DNA of 64,000 nucleotides from Dysidea avara (taxonomy: Eukaryota > Porifera > Demospongiae > Dictyoceratida > Dysideidae), in contig NC_089274.1 of the NCBI RefSeq assembly GCF_963678975.1, positions 44,670,075 through 44,734,074 on the forward strand, written 5' to 3'. This document shows positions 10,701 to 33,895 of this stretch, one piece after another (positions within the stretch are counted from its first letter, which is position 1; each line of letters opens with the position of its first letter). The notes beneath the pieces were generated by a model. It was not told the origin of the DNA. It did not search any database and saw only the letters and a program-made list of their open reading frames with translations. A program made the translations under genes and the position numbers.

Positions 10701-13199
10701 ATTACTTATTAGGCATGTGTGTATACTGTTGTACCTTGTGCATGCGCATGTATGAGTGCTTGTTAATAAGAATATGCTAATGACTGTGTGGCAACAATTG
10801 CGTCTTAAATATACTACAGCTAGATTGTTAAGAGATGTGGTCTCTATACTCCATTGCTGTTAGATCTTTATTTGATGGGCGTGGTCGCAAACCTATCGCA
10901 AACAGGATCCTGATTGCAAAGTTACAGTTGTCTAGCTAGTGTTCTTGTTATAGTGCTGAAGCACTTCTGAAGTCCAGCTCTGGATTCTGTGGCATCTAAA
11001 TATACTGCTGAAAGAAAGTGTTGATATGAAAAATTAATGCCTCGATATGGTTTTGTTGGATAAAGAAGACAAGCAGCCTGATTGAAGAGGGCAAAGAAAA
11101 GACAAGGCACAGAGGGCCTACACTCATCGGAACCACAAAAGGCACATCACACAGATGAATTCATTGTTGTGGTGTAAATAATGGTGGCCATGCATTGCTT
11201 TGTTTGGCCTCTAGCCTTGCGACCGTGGTCAGGCAGTGAGACTAAAATTTGAGCTTTGGCAATTTTATTCAAATTCTATATCCAACCACCTGGAAGGGTT
11301 TTGTCATATTTCATGCTGTATTATACATTATATATGGACTAATACTATTCCGTAAAGGTGATTTTCGTAGTGTAAGATGTCTCTAGGATAATTTTCAAAG
11401 GCAGAATTTACAGCGGCGCATGAAATTTTTGGAGCGATCCCTACTGGTATTTGATGCACTATAACTACATTAGTACGTGTATCCATCTACATCACTTTAC
11501 AATTTCCTGACTATTGCATTAGGATGTCTACTGTATGTATGTCGATTATTCCTGCTACTGAAGCAGTTGTTATACTCTCATGAGGTATCATGCATAAGGG
11601 TTATACAGACTCTTTGTATGTCTCATATCCTGAAATGTCTCTCAAAACTAACACATACTAGTGCAACTAAAAAAATTATTAATTTAAAAATGAAGTAGGG
11701 GTTCCAGTGATAAAAAGTAGTGAAACAAGATATGGTAGTTATGAGGGGAAATCCCTAGCTACTTGGTACCATATAGCCTAGAGACAATTTTTTTTCAATG
11801 TTGCTAAAAATAAACTTTTCACGGATTTGCAAACAATCCCAAAATGTATTAGACTATATGGAGATCTTAATATTTCAAGGTTAAATTTTTGCTGATAACC
11901 CCCAAAACCCCAAAATCAGCAAAAACTTCTCCCCTTGAAATATTTAGGTTATACAGTATTATAGAAAAGTGGAAAAATCACTATTTTGGCATTTCCCAAA
12001 AGCAGCAAAAACTGATAACATCTAAAGTGCATTTTACCATTCAGTGGACTTTTAAAGTAACCATTGATCTTAGGTATAGAGGTGTTATAACAGGGAAAAT
12101 CAATAGAGTAGGAACCATAAGATTACAAGGAACTCACTTGCAGATTGTTCTCAATGTTGATCAGCCACCCATCAAACTGGTAGTAATTGGCCAGACTCAC
12201 ACACTGCTCCACAAACTGGTCTACGTTAGCCTTAGTTGACAACAAGTGGTTACAGGTACGTGCACCATCCTCCCACTCTGTAATAATCGTGCCAAGAGAC
12301 AGGACTCCGTTGGCATGGGCTGCGTTGGTCCATGTTGAGGGTGGTATTGTGATGAAATTGTGGCTGAAATAAATGAAGCTCTCTATCAAATGCCAGTGAT
12401 AAAAGTGATAGTCACTGGTGGCATTGGCTCCTTGTGGGTACTTGTCTTGAGTATACCCTCCCATCATGTCATGGCAGACCATTATTCTGGCACTCGGATT
12501 ACTGTTGCTTCTTCGCCGCAGTGGAACAGTGGCTACATTGAAGGCATCAAATCCTGGTAGCCAAGAGAACAACTTGTAAATAGATTTAATTGGCTGGATT
12601 ATGGGGTGACCACAATCATCATATCCCTCAGTAGGTAGTTTGGTGCTTGGTAAAGATGAGTACTTGTAGTGGATCACTTTCTGTTTAACTGGTGTTATCA
12701 ACATAGAGGCCCTCCTATCATCTTCATTTTCCGTCCTTTTTCCCTCCATCTTTTCAGCCTTCACGTATACGGGACTTTTACCTGAGGTCATAGGGGATTT
12801 TACCCCTAGAGTGGCGGATTTGCTTGGGGTGGATGAACTTTCGTCAGTCTCCAAAATAGTGTCACGATTTCGGGGCCTTCCGTCACGATCTTGCTGCTCT
12901 TTGCTTGCCCAGGTATGCTGTAACTTCGTGAAGCTGAATTCTCTCCTCGTACCTACGTCTGTTCTGTCAGACTTGCTTGATTCAGTTTGTTTACTTACTC
13001 CTTCCGTGAGTTGTTCATTTGTAAGTTGCTCGTAGAAACGACTACGAGCTTCTCTCAAGTCTTCCTGAGGAGATGGAATTTTCATGGGTTTTGAGCTGTT
13101 CACCTGACGCTTTCTTGCTCTGCTGGCCCACCATATTGTGGATACTAACACAACTAGAATCGATATAACTATAAGCAATGCTATCTCTACTTCCTCCAT
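4509..13199 (-). CDS. ENGASE: cytosolic-type endo-beta-N-acetylglucosaminidase (ENGase, GH85), 3' end missing
   Basis: ENGase cleaves the chitobiose core of free or protein-linked N-glycans. Three exons are visible on the minus strand: 13199-12138, 5128-4811 and 4612-4509. Each ends in a GT donor with matching phases (0, 0, 2). The first exon encodes the start of the GH85 domain, including HFYHWHLIESFIYFSHNFIT and the catalytic stretch DGWLINIEN, where N and E are the active-site pair. Exon 2 gives VIWYDSVIVTGQLKWQNSLN and YVGIDVFGRG; exon 3 gives KHGLSAAIFAPGWVFENQNK. All are typical of animal ENGases. I chose the ATG at 13199; an upstream in-frame TTG is unlikely to be used. Residues 6-25 form a hydrophobic segment followed by RARKRQ, which looks like a membrane anchor, and a ~170-residue polar linker precedes GH85. 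Intron 1 (7 kb) carries a Gypsy element. The C-terminal third is not in view. Confidence 0.9.
4703..4793. repeat. (AC)n microsatellite inside a 198-bp ENGase intron
   Basis: About 40 AC units interrupted once near the right end. It fills nearly half of the short intron between ENGase exons 2 and 3 (4613-4810). The reading frames it opens (runs of TH or CV) are artefacts of the repeat. Confidence 0.95.
5572..5726. repeat. hairpin repeat in ENGase intron 1
   Basis: The outer part begins TTAATTTAAAAATGAAG and contains AATAAAAAGTAGTGAAACAA. The inner arms (5642-5674 and 5681-5712) are reverse complements over 31 of about 33 positions, around a 6-bp loop. The same outer block recurs at 11670-11740, and most of the unit recurs reversed at about 54050-54110. 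The adjoining stretch 5129-5571 has no recognisable exon. Confidence 0.75.
5877..5996 (+). repeat. 5' LTR of the Gypsy element
   Basis: About 120 bp, beginning TGTAGTAG and ending ACTACA. It matches 10693-10818 closely along its length apart from a small indel. Very short for an LTR. Confidence 0.9.
10693..10818 (+). repeat. 3' LTR of the Gypsy element
   Basis: About 126 bp, the partner of 5877-5996, with the same TG...CA ends. It is followed by the second copy of the GCTAG target duplication. Confidence 0.9.
11670..11740 (+). repeat. partial copy of the hairpin repeat family
   Basis: Matches the left half of 5572-5642: TTAATTTAAAAATGAAGTAG and ATAAAAAGTAGTGAAACAAG. The second arm is not found at the expected distance. 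Confidence 0.65.
11866..11950. repeat. stem-loop with a C/A-rich loop
   Basis: AATATTTCAAGG..TTTTTGCTGAT pairs with ATCAGCAAAAA..CCTTGAAATATTT across a loop made of two CCCCAAAA-like units. It may be the core of another fold-back repeat; no second copy was noticed. Confidence 0.5.
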
Positions 13200-13354
13200 G
13201 GCTCCATTCAAAGCTCACTTCGAGACGCGTCAAATAGAGCGCTTAGTAACCATTTTAGAGGCGTCTACATCAGAATTTATAAATTACACGCGCTTGGTTC
13301 AGTTCGAGTAAACGATTTTCTTACCGTGCTATTTCCTTTTGTACGTCGCCTCCG
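13200..13354. promoter_or_regulatory. probable bidirectional promoter of ENGase and TMEM184
   Basis: Only 155 bp separate the two divergent ATG codons, so both transcripts must start here or inside neighbouring exons. The stretch is richer in CpG than its surroundings and has a TATA-like TTATAAATTA near 13275. The bidirectional role is inferred from spacing alone. Confidence 0.6.
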
Positions 13355-27738
<14,384 letters not shown>

Positions 27739-27809
27739 ATGTATATCTTTGCTGAGCCAATACAATGTAGTGTTACAGTATATGTATATCAGTACAGTGC
27801 AGTGTTTAT

Positions 27810-28359
27810 AGTAGCCATGGCCTTCATACAGTTATAAATATGTTTAATCATATAGTACGATTGTACAGGGACCACAAAGGTATGACATGGCCCATGAAAA
27901 AAACATCGCCCAAAAACCAGCCTCTTTTTTACCTGACGACAATGAGGCAGTATTGGGTAAGCCCAAACAAGCCTTTAATTGACCCAAAATGCTTTCAGCA
28001 AGTTGCTATGACTTTTTTTTAAGTTATAGCTAAAACGGAATTTTGTACTGAATGACTGATGCCTTCAGACAAGCATAAACCTCTAAGCTACCAAGGGCGG
28101 ATCCAGAGGGGGGCTAAAGTTCCCTTTTAGGCTTTACTTGATCAATATACTGAGGATTATAATGAAAATTTCTCTTAGCATAATTATATGATTGCTAACA
28201 ATACAAATACTCATAAACCCACCTTTAAACATCTATCTAAGACATTATCACTGGATTTATGCCAAAGGTTATGAAATAAGGACCCGGATCAGCATTGGAG
28301 GTGTACAAGATTGAGATACTCTAATAGAGCAGTCACCTAACTACTCTAATAGAACATTC
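27810..28359. other. 3' flank of TMEM184, no gene seen
   Basis: Alignment with copy 2 stops near 27806. No exon seen. A copy of the dispersed motif (GATACTCTAATAGAGCAGTC) lies at 28315-28335, with a second half-motif ACTCTAATAGAACA just after it. Confidence 0.5.
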
Positions 28360-30100
28360 AGCAATTTTATTAAGCTTTTCAGCATGGGTACAATGCAATA
28401 CAAAATAGTGCAATTACAGCAACAAAAAAAGAAAAATCAGTCCATGCTGAGGGTCCACTAGCTAGTAGCTATCAGTGCTAGTGGCCTAAGTACAGTAAGT
28501 ACATCTTATTACAGTAAGTAAATTAGTTAAATAATGTTAAGTTAGGTTATTATATAAAGACTTGTTAACTAGCTATAGACACTACAGTTTATCAAAATTA
28601 GGAGGTTTGGGGTGCTTATTACAAGGACAAAGAAATGGAAAAGTACGTGTATTGGTAGGATCAAAAGTTTGCTCAAAATGATTCCATAGGAAATTTATTA
28701 TAGACAAAATTTAATGGTAGGGATACTAAGATCACAATCAACTACAGGTAGTGCATTCCATATTCTAGCAATTCTATTAAAGTTGTTAAGTCATTAATAT
28801 TGAAACAATCTGATGGAAATTTGATAGACTTGATAAGGAAGACTACATTGATGTCAAGAGTGTACATTAGCGGTAAGATCTTAAGCTTTACCAAATGGGT
28901 TTTATAGTCACTTGAGTAATCGTTCAATATGAACTTGCACGTTGTTGAATTTGTTCAATTAAGTAATATCTTTTATCAGGTGTGGCTTCCACAAATACTG
29001 CAGAACAATAGTTGAGAATGGACTAATAAAATCAGTATAGAGGTGCTCCTTTGCTTCTACATGACTATTTGAAGAGAAAGATCAGTGTAGTAGACCTAAC
29101 ATTTTGTAGGCTTTGCTAAGAATATCAGTAGTGAGCTTCCCACGATAATTTGGAGGAAATCATTATTCCTAAGTCTTTGTGAGTATATATCAGTTTTAGA
29201 GATGGTACTAAATATCGAATAGAGTAAATTGTGTCTTAGATAAATTGAACAGTAAATTTGTGTCAACACTCCAAATATTAAGTAAGTTGAGATCTTCTTG
29301 CAGTTGAATAGAGTCTATTATATCCACAATAGTCTTGTAGCATTTAGTGTACATGTCATCAGCAAATAATACTAGTATAGAAGAAAGAACTTGCTGAGGA
29401 AGATTGTTTATATAAATGAGGACCTAGCACACTTCTCTGCAGAACACCAGATAACACTGGAAGAAAATCTGAATATTTGTTGTTTATCTTAACAAATTGT
29501 TTTTGGTGCAATAAACAGTGTCAGAACCATAGCCATAGGTTTCTAGCAATACCAATTGACTTTAATTTTAAAAGAAGCTGATTATGAGATACACTATCAA
29601 ATTCCTTTTGAAGTCCAAGTATATTATATCAGTTTGTTGGGGAGTATTTATAATGCTATTAGAAATAATAAGAAGTTGTTGGATAACAGATCTGTTTTTC
29701 AGGAAGCCAAATTGTGAACAAGAAAGGTGTTTGTGGGCGTGTCCAATAATTTTGTCGTAAATCAGTTGCTCAAGAACTTTTGATGAATTATAATGATATC
29801 GGCCGATAGTTGGTAACTGATGTTTTATCACCGGACTTGAAAATAGGGACAATGCAATGAATGCACCATTCTGAAGGCAAAGTATGTTGTCGAAGGATGA
29901 GATTGTACAGGTAATGGAAAGGTTTGTAAAGCAATACAGCGCAGCCCTTCAGGACTTTAGCTCCAATATCATCTATTCCCACAGTTTTACAAGGGTTGTG
30001 TGAGTTTAGAGCTTGAAATGTGTCGTGTTCAGAGGTAGTTATGGAGACAAATTCCATAGCAGAACCAACTATTAGGCCGTGCAAAGTTAATTATATGTTT
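28360..30100 (-). mobile_element. LINE (non-LTR) fragment with reverse transcriptase
   Basis: On the minus strand, 30084-29788 encodes a reverse-transcriptase N-terminal part: VGIDDIGAKVLKG, then LPSEWCIHCIVPIFKSGDK and TNYRPISL. Next comes HLSCSQFGFLKNRSVIQQLL with IIYLDFKR (29750-29570), and near 29360 the catalytic LFADDMY. Frames are interrupted by several frameshifts and stops, so it is dead. The 3' end lies near 28380-28600 and matches a lone tail at 53283-53410. The type is close to CR1/Jockey-like LINEs. Absent from the corresponding part of copy 2. Confidence 0.85.
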
Positions 30101-31170
30101 CTGGTCCTACCAATTCCCCAAAATTGACCAGGTGACCAGGATTTTTTATTTATTTATTAACTTTTGGATGTGGTACACTACATTTGACAATATATAAAAT
30201 TATAGGGGAAAACAAAGTTAATGTATAAAGTTATAGCATCTTTATAAGAAAAGGGTGTTTATAGGACATGAATACCTTTCAACAGAGTATGGTGATTGCA
30301 CAATTCATTTGGCAAATAGATAACCAGGAAGGGAACCAGAAACATATAAATAACTTTTTGTGGCCTTAATGCACAATACACTACTACTGTACTTACTTAA
30401 TACAGATCATTAACTGTCACAGACACCATCATTACCTAAGAATGCAGTGGGAGAGGTAACGTGGAGTACCATTAGGTGACTAAGTGCCTTTAATATATTC
30501 TGTGTCACTGGCCACGAAGCAATAAATTCAATTGTTTTAAGAATAAAATGGAAAACACTGCAAAAATTATGCATGATTGATATTGTTATCTTAGTGATTC
30601 AGCTCTAGATTAAGTGATGGTATATGGACTTATAAACATTATTTTTATCGGTCATCATAATCATTTTACACCATATATGCAACTGGCTACCTTGTAACTA
30701 TCTTTGCACAGAACCATGTAGCAAACAAGCATCACCACAAAAGAATATGCTCCAATTCCCCTTCTATGTCTTCTTTAAGCAGCAATATTCATACAATTTG
30801 TCCTTTTGGAATAACTTAAGCATAGTAGGCAGGGGGGACTACAGGCCAGCAGTCATCTTAATGAAACATCAATAAGCTTTCCCCTTCAGTAATTGATCCC
30901 CTTTTACAAGATTATTTCCTTCTGTAGGCACTTATAGAGCCATCAAATAAGTAAGATGTATATTTTAAGAGTGTGGAAGACAAACTTGCTCTTTGGTCAA
31001 CTGATCACTGTTGAAGAACAGTTAGCTACACGGACAACAAAGTTGAAGTATACACTATACTTGCATAGTATATACTATGGGTTGAAGTAACATCATCTGC
31101 ATTACTGCATAACATTTCACTGAATGCTCAGCAGAAGTCGGATTGGAGGGTTTCCATTTGATTTTACTAA
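30101..31170. other. duplicated intergenic block
   Basis: About 30360-31170 aligns with 49200-50015 (for example CATTACCTAAGAATGCAGTG at about 30432 and 49277). No gene is visible. 30140-30350 is not obviously shared. Confidence 0.65.
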
Positions 31171-32590
31171 CAACTGGTCTGCTCCAGTTTTTGATTTCCG
31201 ACTATCTTTTGTCTGCTCCATAGTCACAAGTGGTCACAAGTTTCCAGGAATGTCATGGCCTACTGGGATGTTCATGACTAAAACAGGTCTTCAGCTTTTG
31301 CCACCATCTCGCCCAGATGTCATAGGCTCTCCTGACACTACATTTGCTGGTTCTCGCAATGGCTTATCTGCTTTGCTTTGGTGGACCTACATCAGCACCC
31401 ACAGTTATGATAAACACTTGGAGGAAGTCCTTGACTGTCTAAAATTAATAGAGTACACTGAAAAAGAGCTGGAGAAGGTTGAGAGGGAAATTGGAAGAAA
31501 TATATGGATTGCCCGCACTCCCTCAGCTTTGTGTGTTTGTTTCAGGAAACCAAATGATGACATTGTGTATAAGTACATATTAGCAAGTGAAGGAGTTTAC
31601 TATGGTAATGAATTACGCCTGTACACTCATATGCACATAATGAAAGGTGTTAACAAAGAGAAGATAGACAGCTTGATGAAGAACTATACGTAAACCAGGT
31701 ATCTTCCCAGAAGACAAACCTATAGCAACACCACTGAGCATTGAAGCAACTATTACAACAGTGGTCAGGTTAAAGAGATGGGTGGGCATTGCAAAGCAGA
31801 ATCTTTACAATGGTATGGCTATTGGAAAAGATCAAGCAGGCATTATAAAGGGTATCAAACCACTGTCAAATTGGCCTCGTCAAGGTCGTGGTTTTAAGTG
31901 ATCATTAGCTACTTATAAGGTCATCGTTAAAGTAGTGTATTGTAGAATGTAATGGTATATTTCTATTAAAGGAAATATTTTAGTATGTATATTACAAAGA
32001 AATTATTATACATAATTACCATACACAGTTTGTAGCTGTTACACATGGCACATAGAAAAATGTCAACACCATATATGCAAAGGTCTGTTGATAACTTTTT
32101 GATCATATGCTATTTGAACAAATGGCATGTAACTAGCTCCCAATGCTCCATCCACATGAATCCAATAACCCTTTCAAGGACATGCAATAGTATTACCAGT
32201 ATCAGGATTAGTGATCTCAAGATTTTGCTCATCCATCCCATGCTTCTTCAGGATTGGCATTAGCTTCTCACCAGCTTCCTGCACACTGTCATATGCACCT
32301 TTAATGTTGTACCATAATTGAAAATGAGTAGCACAGGGTAACCTTTCTCTGCAAAGAATTCTACAAATTTGCAAAGTTTCTCCACATCAACATATCCTAG
32401 ACCAGTGTTACCTTCTGCTGAAGGGACTCTCAACCGGCCATTCTCCACCCAGTGGACAAGAATCATGGTACAGTTCCATTGCTACTTCACAGTAGGTCTT
32501 GATGTGAAGCATTGAAGTAGCCTTGATGACTGAATAGTGCATGGGTTTCTTGTGAGTAGAAAGCTATTGGAGTATATATAAGCATTGGAT
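31171..32590. pseudogene. decarboxylase pseudogene with an internal inversion
   Basis: A second copy of the group II PLP decarboxylase of 51332-53170, rearranged. The C-terminal half (FDFRL through TSGHKFPG to the GRGFK end) reads on the plus strand from 31178 to about 31901, with its 3' flank running to about 32085. The adjoining N-terminal part reads on the minus strand from about 32578 down to 32090. The split falls in the AYDQGRTNIK stretch. The minus-strand part has frameshifts, and the gene is cut off at about 32580, so the first ~200 codons are absent. The plus-strand part also shifts frame near 31680. It keeps a Gln codon (CAA at about 32229) where the full-length copy has TGA. Not functional. 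Confidence 0.88.
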
Positions 32591-32946
32591 TTGTTTTTGG
32601 GAGCATGCGGGCGGGTGGTCCATTTCCATTATAAGATTGGCTAGCTTTTCAAGCCATTATTTTTCAAGCCATTATTTTCGGCCTGGCACAGCCAAAAAGG
32701 CTGCACAAAAGCATGCTTAAGCTTGTTCCTTCCTTTGTAAGTTGCACAAATAACTCAAACGTGAAGTTTGTGCTGACTTGATAGCACTGCTGACACGTGA
32801 GCTGACACTGTTTCAAGATAGCTTTTATCAGTATGCAAGAATAACCAGAAAATAATGGAAGAATACGGAATAATGGAATATTTAGAGCTGGCAGTAACCA
32901 GATGCGGGCAGTGGACGGGAAACAGAGAATTTATTTGGAGTAGCCT
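32591..32946. other. junction between the two duplicated copies
   Basis: Sequence not found at the corresponding place in either copy. It contains TTTTCAAGCCATTATTTT twice in a row (about 32650-32680). It marks the head-to-tail join, with possible filler DNA. Confidence 0.6.
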
Positions 32947-33317
32947 TACCTCTAAGCACTGAGATGTCACTCCAGTATACTTGTTACGATAACGCTGTGC
33001 TGTTGAGAAACAAAAGTTGAATTTGTGTACAGAAAAGGTTGGGACATGTGTCGTATAACCCTATGATGTAGTGCTGCGTATGATTATCCAAATATAAACA
33101 TCGTACTTTTTACACATTCAGGAGAGGTGTGCATGGTGTAGTGTTTGTTTCTTAAGTGTTAATTGGCTGAAATAAGGGATTTGGGAGCAATTATTTCATG
33201 ATATCAATTCGCACATTCGATTATGGTATAGTTTAGGAGTTAAATTGGATGAAGATTTCTTTGGGTGTTTAATGACAACCTCCTCTGATTTGTTTATATT
33301 TCATGATAAACATGTTA

Positions 33318-33691
33318 TAGTATGTTCACGTTGAGCTGAACCCTGAAAAGCAGCTAAAAATTAAAAGTGGATTTTTTCTCAACAGAGTTAACATTTCTGT
33401 CAACCAGATGATTACTGGTAACAGCAAAAAGTGTCAACAACAGACAAGTACGGTTTGGCTCCATTACAAGTTCAGGAAAGGACTCTAATGGATATTGTAC
33501 TTATATGGCTTCCCCATAGGAAATGTATTGTGAAAATTTAAATATTATGTCAAACTTTTGAACAAAAAGATTTTGAAATATTTTTAGCGGGTCAAGCAGT
33601 ACTACAAATGAGCCAAATTTCAAGATCGTGTGTAATTGCATCCATGAGTTATTAAATGTTTTTGAGGATTCAGCTCAACGCGAACATACTA
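33318..33691. mobile_element. TA-flanked MITE, copy-2 specific
   Basis: 374 bp. Inverted ends TAGTATGTTCACGTTGAGCT and TAGTATGTTCGCGTTGAGCT, with TA on both sides. The empty TA is at 14606-14607 in copy 1. Non-coding; Tc1/mariner-type target. Confidence 0.85.
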
Positions 33692-33701
33692 TAGGTGGTA
33701 T

Positions 33702-33771
33702 CAAGAGTATATAATGTGGGAGGGAGAGTGTCGAACTACGCTATAGCCTGTGAAAAATGAGCCCGTTAAGT
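33702..33771 (+). repeat. left terminal inverted repeat of the P-like transposon
   Basis: 70 bp beginning CAAGAGTATATAATGTGGGA and ending CCCGTTAAGT. Pairs with 38793-38862 with one mismatch. Confidence 0.95.
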
Positions 33772-33895
33772 GTTTCCGGATATTTACGGATGCCTACTTG
33801 TATTTACGTAATCTCGACTGGTGTTGATAGGCACGAATCGACACGTCTATGTCAAGGCGGCTAAGACCTCATGGCCGCAAGAACCAAAGTGAACG

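Larger units (their letters stand above)
5877..10818 (+). mobile_element. Gypsy-type LTR retrotransposon, broken
   Basis: Fossil Ty3/Gypsy-type element, 4.9 kb, inserted antisense to ENGase in its first intron. It has short LTRs at both ends, a 5-bp target duplication GCTAG (5872-5876 and 10819-10823), and a purine-rich tract just before the 3' LTR. Recognisable parts in order: gag-like region with CCHC zinc knuckle (about 6035-6680), aspartic protease (7590-7860, MEIDTGAELSTIPY), reverse transcriptase (8010-8660, HLDDILVTG), RNase H (8860-9250), integrase with zinc-binding and catalytic core (9490-10110), and a C-terminal tail to about 10580. About 0.7 kb between the gag and protease regions (6690-7410) does not look like the element and may be a later insertion. 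Many breaks; not functional. The LTRs differ at roughly 8% of positions by eye, so it is fairly old. Confidence 0.9.
10824..12137. other. rest of ENGase intron 1, with repeats
   Basis: No exon seen. About 11335-11430 is a dispersed repeat (GTAAAGGTGATTTTCGT followed by GTCTCTAGGAT) that recurs at 57085-57195. About 12010-12065 (TCTAAAGTGCATTTTACC, TCAGTGGACTTTTAA) recurs near 56715-56755. Confidence 0.6.

Noticed and set aside
31124-31693. A separate plus-strand decarboxylase gene
   Set aside because: It holds only the C-terminal half, is inverted relative to its own N-terminal half, and shifts frame at the end.
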